The translations under genes were made by a program, and so were the position numbers. A stretch of 64,000 nucleotides of DNA from Candidatus Accumulibacter similis (GTDB lineage Bacteria > Pseudomonadota > Gammaproteobacteria > Burkholderiales > Rhodocyclaceae). Location of the stretch: the NCBI GenBank assembly GCA_013347225.1, contig CP054595.1, positions 3,096,415 through 3,160,414 on the forward strand, given 5' to 3'. The notes under the pieces are model-generated. The model was not told where the DNA came from, made no database searches, and saw only the letters and a list, made by a program, of their open reading frames with translations. How positions within the stretch are numbered: position 1 is the stretch's first letter; every line of letters begins with the position of its first letter. Positions 28,971 to 36,742 of this stretch are shown piece by piece.

Positions 28971-29144
28971 CTAATCCGCCAGCCAGCGTTGCCGGCGCTC
29001 GTCGCGCAGCGCCAGTTCGCGCAACACGCCCGGCAGCACGGCGCGCTCGCGGGCCGCGTCGGCCGTCGGCGCGCCGCTGTCCGCCGGCGCTTCCTGCCGC
29101 TCCGGCTGGACCTCGGCCTGCATCTCGTCGATCCTGATGGGCAT
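28971..29144 (-). CDS. Small 57-residue eCIS protein
   Basis: ATG 29144 with GGAGAG seven bases upstream; TAG at 28971, 13 bp before the hub gene. The protein starts MPIRIDEMQAEVQPERQEAP and ends in a basic amphipathic helix (LRELALRDERRQRWLAD). It fits exactly between connector and hub genes with tight spacing on both sides, which supports it being real. Afp and PVC also have a small ORF (Afp6) near this point, but I cannot show homology. Possibly a spike or connector assembly peptide. Confidence 0.7.
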   Translation of the reverse strand: MPIRIDEMQAEVQPERQEAPADSGAPTADAARERAVLPGVLRELALRDERRQRWLAD

Positions 29145-29158
29145 CGCTTCGCTCTCCG

Positions 29159-30349
29159 TTACGGGCGCGCGCCGATGACGAACTCGGCGTCGCCGCTGAC
29201 ATCAGCCTTCAGACCGCTGCCGCCGCCGTCGAGCAGACGTCCGCCGACCGCCACTTTGCCGGCGCTCGAAATGCTCGCCGAATCCTGCAGCAGCCTGCTC
29301 GGCGACAGCGCCCGCGTCGTCGGTTTGCTCTCGACCCGCAGCCCGGCAAAGGAACCGCCGGCCGCAGCGCCGCCGGCGGCGACGCCACCGCCGATGCCGA
29401 CGCCGACCCCGGCTCCGGCACCGATTCCCAGGCCGCCGCCGGCGGCGACTCCGACGCCTAGCCCGACACCGCCGCCGACACCCAGTCCGACACCGCCGCC
29501 GACGCTCAAACCGGCGCCGCCACCGACACCGAGTCCGGCGCCGCCGCCAGCGGCGAAGGCTGCCGCCGGCAGCAGGCTGACGCCACCGCCGGCCCCGGCG
29601 GTCGCCGCGGCCGAGAAGCCAGCGCCCGCCGATGCGCCGATGCCGGCCGAGAACCCCACCCCGACCGACGCCCCGGCAGCGAAGCCGACGCTGGCCGAAG
29701 CGCCGATGGCGAGCCCGCCGCCACCGCCGAAGCGCAGACTCGTGGCGCCGTTGGCAGCAGCGATGCCGCGCGCCGCACGCGGGTCACCGGCCTGGTTCGC
29801 CGCACCCTGCGGCCCACCGAGCGGACCCTCGTCGTCCGGCACGACGACCGGCTCGGCGGCGAGGTCGCCGTCGACCGAAGCCTGATCGCTGCTCGTTCCA
29901 CCCTCGAACGAGACATCCTGGCTCGACAGAGTCAGGTTGATCGACGAACGCAGCGGCAGACCGCCGGCGGCGAAGAAATCGATCGTCTCCTTGAACTGCT
30001 CGACCATGCCGGTGAAGGAGTAGGCGCCCCAACTGAACTTCACCAGCGGCGGCACCTTCTTGCTCTGTCCTTCGGGCACGGGCTGCAGCAACTGCGCCAT
30101 CTTGTTGGTCGTGATGCGCACGTCCTCGCCGGTGTCGGTGGTGTCGAAAACGACGTCCATCGTCAGCTTGGCGGTCGTCTGGCTGACGTACTGCTTCTTC
30201 TTCGCCCCCTGGCCTTCTTCCTTGAGCGTGTTCGACACCGTGTGCTGCAGGCTCGCCGGGTTGAAATGAACCGGCACCGTAACCTTCGGTCCGGTCATCG
30301 TCTCGAAGCTGGCGGGGGTGTCGCTGAGGTCGTTCGGGAACTCGGGCAT
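29159..30349 (-). CDS. Tube-spike connector (Afp7-like) with glycine-rich tail
   Basis: 396 residues from ATG 30349, 8 bp after the tube-2 gene. The N-terminal 190 residues match the Afp7/Pvc7 connector family (VPVHFNPASLQHTVSNTL, FDTTDTGEDVR, VKFSWGAYSFTGMVEQFKET, LRSSINLTLSSQDVSF). Instead of the LysM-like end known from relatives, residues about 210-340 are a low-complexity Gly/Ala/Val/Ser tract built on units such as GVGLGVGGG, and a short ordered stretch closes the protein (GGRLLDGGGSGLKADVSGDAEFVIGARP). An earlier in-frame start would run through the upstream gene and is rejected. Confidence 0.85.
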   Translation of the reverse strand: MPEFPNDLSDTPASFETMTGPKVTVPVHFNPASLQHTVSNTLKEEGQGAKKKQYVSQTTAKLTMDVVFDTTDTGEDVRITTNKMAQLLQPVPEGQSKKVPPLVKFSWGAYSFTGMVEQFKETIDFFAAGGLPLRSSINLTLSSQDVSFEGGTSSDQASVDGDLAAEPVVVPDDEGPLGGPQGAANQAGDPRAARGIAAANGATSLRFGGGGGLAIGASASVGFAAGASVGVGFSAGIGASAGAGFSAAATAGAGGGVSLLPAAAFAAGGGAGLGVGGGAGLSVGGGVGLGVGGGVGLGVGVAAGGGLGIGAGAGVGVGIGGGVAAGGAAAGGSFAGLRVESKPTTRALSPSRLLQDSASISSAGKVAVGGRLLDGGGSGLKADVSGDAEFVIGARP

Positions 30350-30357
30350 CGCTGGCC

Positions 30358-30822
30358 TCAGCTCACGAGCACCAGGCCCTCGTGGGCCAGGTGCAGTTCC
30401 TCGATGCCGATCTCGCTGCCCTTGGCATTGAGGTCGGCGGCCTTGAACTTGACCGGGATGGCGCGGCGCAGTGCCCAGCGCACCACCGGCTCGTCGGCGC
30501 TGTTGCGCATCTCGATCTCGACCTGCAGGCGATAGGCGTAGGCACCCGCCCCCACCTTGGCAAACCAGTTCCAGAGGTCGCGCGTGTCGCTGATGCCGCG
30601 CTTCAGGACGACGGTGGCAAAACTCACCGGGCCGGCTCGCTGTACGGCGCCGTAGTTGCTGCCGCCGACCTTGATCACCTTCGGCTCCATCGTCGCTTCC
30701 AGCCCCGTGCACTCCGAGAACGCGCCCTGGCAGAGCGGCACGGCCTCACCGCTGGGATTGGCCAGCGACTGCTGGCTGAAGCTGACATGGAAGCGGAAGA
30801 CGTGCAGCGGCTGGTCGTTCAT
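30358..30822 (-). CDS. Inner tube protein 2 (Afp5/Pvc5-like)
   Basis: 154 residues of the gp19/T4-like tube family: FRFHVSFSQQ, GAFSECTGLEATMEPKVIKV, VLKRGISDTRDLWNWF, VKFKAADLNAKGSEIGIEEL. ATG 30822 (TGATG overlap with sheath 2) is chosen because GGAGGTGG lies 5 bases upstream; a GTG at 30825 is the alternative. Known: the second tube protein of eCIS forms the ring that joins tube to spike. It is followed by the connector. Confidence 0.92.
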   Translation of the reverse strand: MNDQPLHVFRFHVSFSQQSLANPSGEAVPLCQGAFSECTGLEATMEPKVIKVGGSNYGAVQRAGPVSFATVVLKRGISDTRDLWNWFAKVGAGAYAYRLQVEIEMRNSADEPVVRWALRRAIPVKFKAADLNAKGSEIGIEELHLAHEGLVLVS

Positions 30823-32384
30823 CACGCCACCTCCGGCAGGGGCTCGGCCAGCGGTGCGGCGACGCCGCCGCCAGTGAGATCGAGGACCACCGTGATGCGC
30901 TCGACCGCCGCCACTGGCAGGATGCTGACTTCGGCGCGCAGGCGGCCGTTGTCGAGATCGTTCTGGCTCATCGTGCTGCGATCGCAGCGGACGCTGAACG
31001 CCTCCTGCGGCGACGCGCCGCCGAGGCCGCCTTCACGCCAGAAGGCGGTCAGCAACTGCGCGAGGCTCTGCTCGACGCGCCGCCACAGCAGCGGTCCGCT
31101 GCCCTCGAAGAGCGCCGCCTCGCCACTCCGCCGCGCCGCGCGCAGCAGCGCGCCGAGCAGGCGGGTGACGCCGCCGGCGCGCCAGGCGGGGTCGCTACTG
31201 GCGCTGACGTCGGCATGCAGCACCCAGCCATCGAGCGACGGAGCGACGAGGCAGACCCGCTGTGCCAGGCGGTCGGAGGGCGTCGCCGCCAGGCCGCTGC
31301 AGGAGAGGACCGGCTCGCTGCCGCGAACCGCCGCCAGGCGGCTGCCGGCGACCGAGCGGAAGGTGCCGCGGGCGAGCGCGTTCGCCGCCAGCAGACCGGC
31401 GAACAGCCCCTCGGGCGCTTCGAGCGTCCCCGGCAGGTCGGCGCTGCAGCGGGTTCGCAGCCACGGCCAGACGAGCTGGACGAAGGCGCTGCCGACCGCG
31501 CGGCCACCGTTGCTGCTGTCGGGCGCGGCGAGGATGCCGGCCGCGTCGAGATAGGCCAGGAAGTCGGCCTGCGCCCAGGCGCCGGCGTTGCGCGCGTCGC
31601 CAAGCGGCAGCGGCAGCGCCGCCAGCAACAGCATCTCGCGGTGGCGGCGCGCCAGTTGCTCGCGGGCGCTGCCGATGGCATCGCGCCAGGCGCTGAAACC
31701 GTCGTCGTCGGCGCGCGGCGGCGCCAGGTCGCGCAGCCCGACGTCCTCCTCGACTGCCGGTGCCGTATCGAGCGAGCACTCGACGAAGACCTCGGGCGAG
31801 TCCGGCGGCTCCACCGCCACCTCGACGATCGCCGGCTCGGCTGCGCAGATGTCGGCCAGGTCCGGCAGGCAGACGAAGGTCACCTCGGGCACCCCGGCGA
31901 GATGGCCGATGCCGCGCCAGGTCGCCGGGTCGAGCGGTGTCGACGCCGGTGCCAGAAGTGCCGCCAGCCGTGCCGCCCGCCCGGCCGCACGGACGCCGGC
32001 CGCCTCGAGGTAGGGCCAGGGATCGCCGCAGCGGACGATCACCGCCCGCCGCCCACCGTTGGCGAAGAAGCTGCGCACGGCGGCGCCGAGATAGCTGGCG
32101 CACGAGCGAGTACCGCTGCCGACTGGCCGCATATCCCAAGCGTAGAGCGCGGCGAAGGCGTTCCAGCTCTCGACCACCACCGGCACCTGCAACAAGGCTT
32201 CGATCTCCGTCGCCGGCCGCGCCCACGGCCCGCCGATCCAGCCGGCAGCGGCCAGCGCCGCGCGCACGCTGGCCGGGAGCGGCGTCGACCGCCGCCCGAC
32301 GTAGCCGACGAAGCAGGCGACGTCGACCCGGTTCGGGTCGGCGGCCACCGCCGGCGGCGCGAGTTCGAAGGAGAGCCCGTTCAT
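30822..32384 (-). CDS. Contractile sheath protein 2
   Basis: 520 residues. The C-terminal domain carries sheath hallmarks in the same order as sheath 1: SVRCDRSTMSQNDLDNGRL, then AEVSILPVAAVERITVVLDL. The N-terminal third has DVACFVGYVGRRSTPLP and GAAVRSFFANGGRRAVIVRC, again sheath-like. It is shorter and much more diverged than the 585-residue copy at 32865-34622, mainly in the middle. eCIS normally have two or three sheath proteins; the minor ones cap or contact the baseplate. Confidence 0.9.
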   Translation of the reverse strand: MNGLSFELAPPAVAADPNRVDVACFVGYVGRRSTPLPASVRAALAAAGWIGGPWARPATEIEALLQVPVVVESWNAFAALYAWDMRPVGSGTRSCASYLGAAVRSFFANGGRRAVIVRCGDPWPYLEAAGVRAAGRAARLAALLAPASTPLDPATWRGIGHLAGVPEVTFVCLPDLADICAAEPAIVEVAVEPPDSPEVFVECSLDTAPAVEEDVGLRDLAPPRADDDGFSAWRDAIGSAREQLARRHREMLLLAALPLPLGDARNAGAWAQADFLAYLDAAGILAAPDSSNGGRAVGSAFVQLVWPWLRTRCSADLPGTLEAPEGLFAGLLAANALARGTFRSVAGSRLAAVRGSEPVLSCSGLAATPSDRLAQRVCLVAPSLDGWVLHADVSASSDPAWRAGGVTRLLGALLRAARRSGEAALFEGSGPLLWRRVEQSLAQLLTAFWREGGLGGASPQEAFSVRCDRSTMSQNDLDNGRLRAEVSILPVAAVERITVVLDLTGGGVAAPLAEPLPEVA

Positions 32385-32403
32385 CGTCTGTGCCGGGTCC
32401 GGC

Positions 32404-32847
32404 TCAGGCCTGGATCTCGAAGCCCTCGGCGGCCAGCACGACCTCCTCGAGGGCGACGTCGCCGCCGCCCTTGCCGGCCAGCGTCGGCCCGGTGTACTTC
32501 ATCGGGATGCAGCCGCGCAGCAGCCAGGTGCGCACCGGGTTGTGCGCCTCGTCGAGGAGCGCGATGGCGACCGTCTTCTGCGCCGCCGGGCCGGCGGTGC
32601 GCGTCTCGTCGATCCACGCCCAGAGGCTGTCGAAGTTGACGATGCCCCGCTTCAGCGTCACGTCGCTCACCTTGTGCACCCCGGCCACCTTGCGCACGTG
32701 GTTTTCCTTGTCGTTGCCGGCACGGTACTCGGCAACGGTGACCTCGGTGCCGATTCCCGAGACGTCGGAGAAGCCGCCGAACTCCTCGCCGCCATCGAAA
32801 CTGACGACGAAGTTGAAGGCGCCGTAGGGTGTGATTCGCTCAGCCAT
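32404..32847 (-). CDS. Inner tube protein 1 (Afp1/Pvc1-like)
   Basis: 147 residues: TPYGAFNFVVSFDGGEEFGG, TEVTVAEYRAGNDKENHVRK, VTLKRGIVNFDSLWAWID, GCIPMKYTGPTLAGKGGGD. This is the gp19-like tube fold that stacks into the main tube of contractile injection systems. It lies 17 bp after sheath 1, in the standard sheath-tube pairing, with GAGAGGGAC upstream of the start. Confidence 0.94.
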   Translation of the reverse strand: MAERITPYGAFNFVVSFDGGEEFGGFSDVSGIGTEVTVAEYRAGNDKENHVRKVAGVHKVSDVTLKRGIVNFDSLWAWIDETRTAGPAAQKTVAIALLDEAHNPVRTWLLRGCIPMKYTGPTLAGKGGGDVALEEVVLAAEGFEIQA

Positions 32848-32864
32848 GGTTCAGTCCCTCTCGA

Positions 32865-34622
32865 TCAGGCACGGGCATCGGCGGTCTTCTGGCCGATGCG
32901 GAAGATGACGAATTCGGCCGGCTTGATCACCGCCACGCCGATCAGACAGACCAGACGACCGTTGTCGAGGTCGTTCTGGGTCATGGTGCTGCGGTCGCAG
33001 CGAACGAAGTAGGCTTCCTCGGTCTTGCTGCCGAGGAGCGCGCCGTTGCGCCACTCGTTGTAGAGGAAGTCGGAGATCGTCTGCCGCACGTTCGCCCACA
33101 GCCGCTCGCCGTTGGGCTCGAACACCGCCCACTGCGTGCCGCGGTCGATCGACGACTCGAGGTAGTTGAAGTAGCGGCGCACGTTGACGTACTTCCACTC
33201 CGGGTCGGACGAAGCGAGGCGCGCTCCCCAGACGCGGAAGCCGCGACCGGAGAGATAGCGCAGGCAGTTCACGCCGAGCGGGTTGAGCATCTCCTGCTGC
33301 GCGAAGTTGACGTCGAGTTCGAAGCGCAGCGCACCGCGCACCACTTCGTTCGCCGGCGCCTTCCAGACGCCGCGCTCGACGTCGTTGCGGGCGTAGATGC
33401 CGGTGACGAAGCCCGACGGCGGCAGCGCGAGTTCGCGCGGGATGTCCTCGCGACCGGGCCGCGCCAGCGGGTTCGGCACCACCACCCACGGGTAGTACAC
33501 GGCAGCGTAGCGCGAGTCGATCAGGCCGCGCAGCGTGCGCGCCTGGCCCGGCGTCTGGTCGCGCGGCAGGTCGAGGACGGCGATGCGGTAGGCGCGACGG
33601 GATTCGGCGTGCGCGATCAGCAGGTTGTTGATCGCCTGCGTCTCGGCGTAGGCGGACGAGCCCGGCGCGGCGACGATCGAGATGTCCTCGAGACCCGACA
33701 GCTCGCCGAGCGCCAGCGCGTAGTTCGTCGCGGCCGGCTCGCCGCCGTCGACGCCGCCGGCAAGCGGGATGGCGCGTTCGAGCTGGCCGGCTGCATTGGT
33801 CACGGCACCGGTGAACAGCGCCGTGTGCAGTTCGAGTGCGCTGACGTTGCCGCCGATGGTGATGGCGAACATGTTCTGCAGGTGATCGGCGCGCCGTGCC
33901 GGCGTCGCCGACATCACGTGACCGACCCAGGCCGGATGACTGCGGTCGAAGCCCAGCCCCTCGAAGCTCAGATCCTCGCCGTCGGCGTCGATCGCCACCA
34001 CCAGCAGGCTGACGATGCGCGGCGTGTCGGCGGCGAGCGTCGCCGCCACCTCGGCGGCGGCAGCCGGGTCGGTCGCAGGGTGCCAGTCGTTGCCGACCTT
34101 CAGGTGGAAGGCGGTCGTGCCACCGGCGCCGGTGACCAGCAGCGTTCCGGTCGGGGCGTTGGCCATCGCCGTCGCGGCGACCGGCGTCAGCACCTCGCGC
34201 ACGACCACCAGCCCGTTGCCAAGGCTGCCCGGGAAGCGCGCCACGAAGGCCGCGGCCTCGGCCGCAGCGGTACCGGCGGGAGTGATCGCGCCGCTTGCCG
34301 CCGCCGCGCCGGCGCCGACGACGCGCGAGACGTAGAGTCGCGAGCCGCCCTCGTTGAAGAAGGCGCGCACGGCGTGCGCCAGGTAGTTGGTATCGGGCGA
34401 GGCGCCGGACAGCGCCAGGTCCGAGATGCCGCCGTAGATGCGCTCGAAGTCACCGAAGCTGGTGAGCATTTCGGGCACTTCCTGGGCATCGGTCGTGGCG
34501 CGGAACGGGCCCTTGCGGGTCGGCCCGACGAACGCGGTGGTACTGGTACCGACGCCCTCGATTGACTTGGCGCGGAAGCTGGTTTCCTCGACATAGACGC
34601 CGGGAGCTAGGTACTCGGGCAT
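32865..34622 (-). CDS. Main contractile sheath protein
   Basis: 585 residues of the phage tail sheath family: YLAPGVYVEETSFRAKSIEG at the N-terminus, TAFVGPTRKGPF, YLAHAVRAFFNEGGSRLYVS, then GRGFRVWGARLASSDPEWKY, NVRRYFNYLESSIDRGTQW and the C-terminal YFVRCDRSTMTQNDLDNGRL. These are the conserved core and handshake segments of contractile sheaths. AAGGAG precedes the ATG. A 60-bp gap with a small hairpin separates it from the gene before, the largest gap among the first five genes, perhaps allowing separate expression of sheath and tube. Confidence 0.95.
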   Translation of the reverse strand: MPEYLAPGVYVEETSFRAKSIEGVGTSTTAFVGPTRKGPFRATTDAQEVPEMLTSFGDFERIYGGISDLALSGASPDTNYLAHAVRAFFNEGGSRLYVSRVVGAGAAAASGAITPAGTAAAEAAAFVARFPGSLGNGLVVVREVLTPVAATAMANAPTGTLLVTGAGGTTAFHLKVGNDWHPATDPAAAAEVAATLAADTPRIVSLLVVAIDADGEDLSFEGLGFDRSHPAWVGHVMSATPARRADHLQNMFAITIGGNVSALELHTALFTGAVTNAAGQLERAIPLAGGVDGGEPAATNYALALGELSGLEDISIVAAPGSSAYAETQAINNLLIAHAESRRAYRIAVLDLPRDQTPGQARTLRGLIDSRYAAVYYPWVVVPNPLARPGREDIPRELALPPSGFVTGIYARNDVERGVWKAPANEVVRGALRFELDVNFAQQEMLNPLGVNCLRYLSGRGFRVWGARLASSDPEWKYVNVRRYFNYLESSIDRGTQWAVFEPNGERLWANVRQTISDFLYNEWRNGALLGSKTEEAYFVRCDRSTMTQNDLDNGRLVCLIGVAVIKPAEFVIFRIGQKTADARA

Positions 34623-34647
34623 GGCAGGTCTCCTTCGATCGAGCGTG

Positions 34648-34667
34648 CCGGGCGATGGACTGCCCGG
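34648..34667. promoter_or_regulatory. Short hairpin in the gap before the sheath gene
   Basis: CCGGGC (34648-34653) pairs with GCCCGG (34662-34667) around an 8-nt loop, about 25 bp upstream of the sheath start. No T-tract follows on either strand, so it is not a clear terminator. It could be an mRNA processing or stability element ahead of the most abundant products. Weak. Confidence 0.3.
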
Positions 34668-34683
34668 ATGACGGACCCGCTGC

Positions 34684-35487
34684 CTATGGCAGATCGAGCC
34701 CCAGGTTGAGATTCAGGGCGCCTCGCGCAGCGAGGCTGACGTTCTGCTGCGTCGTCGGCAGGGACGCGCGACGCGCTTCGATGTCGGCCGGATCGACCAG
34801 ACGCCGAACCGCCGGCTGGCGGCCGACACGCACCTCGGCAGACGACGTGCGACTGCCGAGTGCCGGATCGAAATGGACCTCGACGGTGGCAGCGATGCTG
34901 CTCACCACCACCGCGTTCTCGTCCTCCGACCAGGTGGTGACCGGCACACCGACGACCGGCACCAGCGCCTCGCCGCGCCAGTCGCTCATGCCCCGCGCGA
35001 GCACCGTGCCGCCGGCGACGACGCGCAGCAACGCGCCACCGAGCGCGGCACCGTCGGCGTTGTCGCTGACGCGCGCGCGCAGCTCGGTCCAGTTGGTGCC
35101 CAGGCCGGCGATCGCGCTGGGGTAGAGTGGCACATCGACCGCGGCGAAGAGCGAATCGGCACCCACCGCCAGCGGATCACGCGGCAGATCGATCGACGCC
35201 AGCCGCGGCAGGTAGCGTCCCGCGGGGTCGCGCAGGGCGACCTCGAGCCGCTCGCTGCCGGGCGCCGGCAACGCCGGCGGCGCCGCGAATGCGGCCGCAT
35301 GGCTGGCGAGCCGCGTCCATTCATGGATGACGTAGAGACCGCTGCGATTGCGAACGATGCGCGCACCACTGGCGGAGACCTCGATCGGGCCGCGCAGGAC
35401 CATGCCGGTGGTGCCGTCGACCGGCCGCAGCGCGCCGAGGACGCGCCATTCGACACGTTCGAGTTCGTGCAGCTCCTGGTTGCTCAC
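34684..35487 (-). CDS. Beta-rich eCIS protein after the cap gene
   Basis: 267 residues; GTG start at 35487 overlaps the previous stop (GTGA). Predicted as mostly beta-strands: VLRGPIEVSASGARIVRNRS, LEVALRDPAGRYLPRLASID, then LRARVSDNADGAALGGALLR, LARGMSDWRGEALVPVVGVP, which resembles a carboxypeptidase-regulatory/transthyretin-like sandwich. No signal peptide. Proteins of this kind are found second in several eCIS clusters next to the cap gene, but their role is not established. Confidence 0.75.
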   Translation of the reverse strand: MSNQELHELERVEWRVLGALRPVDGTTGMVLRGPIEVSASGARIVRNRSGLYVIHEWTRLASHAAAFAAPPALPAPGSERLEVALRDPAGRYLPRLASIDLPRDPLAVGADSLFAAVDVPLYPSAIAGLGTNWTELRARVSDNADGAALGGALLRVVAGGTVLARGMSDWRGEALVPVVGVPVTTWSEDENAVVVSSIAATVEVHFDPALGSRTSSAEVRVGRQPAVRRLVDPADIEARRASLPTTQQNVSLAARGALNLNLGLDLP

Positions 35488-36071
35488 GCCGCCCCGCTGC
35501 CGTAGGCGAAGCGCCCGCTGACCACCGGGCGGAACTGCGCGGCGTCGCTGTCGGGATCGATGCGCACGAGTCGCGCGACGTAGGAGACCGACAGCCGGTA
35601 CGAAGGCGTCAGCGCATCCCAGATGCGCATCACGTCCTCGGTCGCCAGCTCGGCCGGGATGATCTGGATCACCTCGTCGCTCGCCCAGCCGGCATCGGGA
35701 GTCAGCGACGAGGCGTCGAGCACCGGGTACTCGTGCAGTTGGCGCAGCGCCCAGGTCAACGCCACCTGCTCATCCTGTGCCGCCATTCCCCAACTGCTCA
35801 TCAGGTAGTGCAGGTCGAGCCCGAGTGGCCCGACGCCGCTGGCGGAGCCGCGCAGGTGGGCGCTCTGGCGCGAGTGTTCGTTCACCGTCAGGCGATAGAG
35901 GAACAGCGTGATGCGGTTGCGTTCCTCGCCCTCGCTGGCCATCTGGCCGCCGCTCACGAGCTCGAAGTCGCACTCGGGCAAGGGGCGGCCGCCGATCTCG
36001 GTCGGATAGGTGTTGCGGAGGAAGGTCACGATCGAACTGCCGACTGCGTGCACCGCGAACACGTTTGCCAT
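35484..36071 (-). CDS. eCIS cap/terminator, DUF4255 Pvc16-like
   Basis: 195 residues from ATG 36071, selected because GGAGGAGG lies seven bases upstream; longer in-frame starts have no ribosome site and unlike composition. Matches the DUF4255/Pvc16 N-terminal family: VGSSIVTFLRNTYPTEIGG, RITLFLYRLTVNEHSRQSAH, GLDLHYLMSSWG, ALRQLHEYPVLDASSL, SVSYVARLVRIDP. In PVC and Afp, Pvc16/Afp16 caps the tube and sets its length. First gene of the eCIS train. Confidence 0.92.
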   Translation of the reverse strand: MANVFAVHAVGSSIVTFLRNTYPTEIGGRPLPECDFELVSGGQMASEGEERNRITLFLYRLTVNEHSRQSAHLRGSASGVGPLGLDLHYLMSSWGMAAQDEQVALTWALRQLHEYPVLDASSLTPDAGWASDEVIQIIPAELATEDVMRIWDALTPSYRLSVSYVARLVRIDPDSDAAQFRPVVSGRFAYGSGAA

Positions 36072-36742
36072 CAGCCTCCTCCGGAAAAGCAGCCGTTGCG
36101 CCTGCACCACCAACAGCAGGCCATGCGCTGCAGCGATTGCCGATTCCACCTTGCCACGCAGGGCAACCGCCACCATCTGGCTGGCACATGTCCACGCGGC
36201 GGATGCGGAAACGGATGAACCTACTCTATTGGGTGCGCCAGCCGATCGCAACCCAATTCTTTTTATAAAGCAGCGCGCTGCGACGCGGCCACGCGCTCCG
36301 CGCCGGCAACGGCGGCTGCCACGATTGCTGCGAGCGCGAGCAACTGACTGATTGGCAGACGGATTTCGGATACCGGGCCGGGCGGCGCGGCAGGCGCTGC
36401 ATCCTTCATCATTTGCATCGTTTATGCAGTAACCTGTCGAGGGTCCGATCCGGCAGCAAGCGTGACGGCCGCATGTACTTTGCAACAATTGCTTGCGCAC
36501 TGAACATCATGTGCTTTCGATATCGCTCCCGGCTACGGGCGCAGCTCATTCATCAATCCGAATTATGCATTATACTTTGAGTCGGTTCTGAACATTGCAC
36601 AATAGGATACTGATTTATTGTATTTTTCAATCGCTTGCTGCGGGACGGAGCGAGGTTTCGGGCTTTCGTGCGGCGGCCGTCCCGGCTTGTCGCCGTGCGG
36701 GCGGGCGGCAACGGGCGCGGGAGCGGGGCCGGTAGGCGGCAC
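36072..36742. other. Non-coding leader upstream of the eCIS train, partly AT-rich
   Basis: No supportable gene lies here. Bases about 36480-36640 are clearly richer in A and T than the rest of the window. A perfect TATAAT on the minus strand is at 36569-36574 and a second AT-rich patch (CTTTATAAAAAG on the minus strand) is at about 36260-36275. The leader from the TATAAT to the first eCIS start would be almost 500 nt, long enough for regulation. I see no convincing terminator for the upstream kef gene. Confidence 0.6.
36569..36574 (-). promoter_or_regulatory. Candidate -10 element for the eCIS train
   Basis: Perfect TATAAT on the minus strand in the AT-rich island. The -35 region at 16-18 bp spacing is poor; TTGTGC is present but 22 bp away. 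An activator-dependent promoter is possible. No other good sigma-70 match was seen between here and the cap gene. Confidence 0.35.

Noticed and set aside
29390..29740. Tandem DNA repeat or CRISPR-like array
   Set aside because: Irregular GGN/GCN/GTN codon repeats that encode the Gly-rich connector tail; no constant spacer-repeat pattern.
1..36071. Ordinary prophage rather than eCIS
   Set aside because: No capsid, terminase, portal, integrase or lysis gene; AAA+ ATPase, DUF4255 cap and DUF4157 proteins are eCIS markers.
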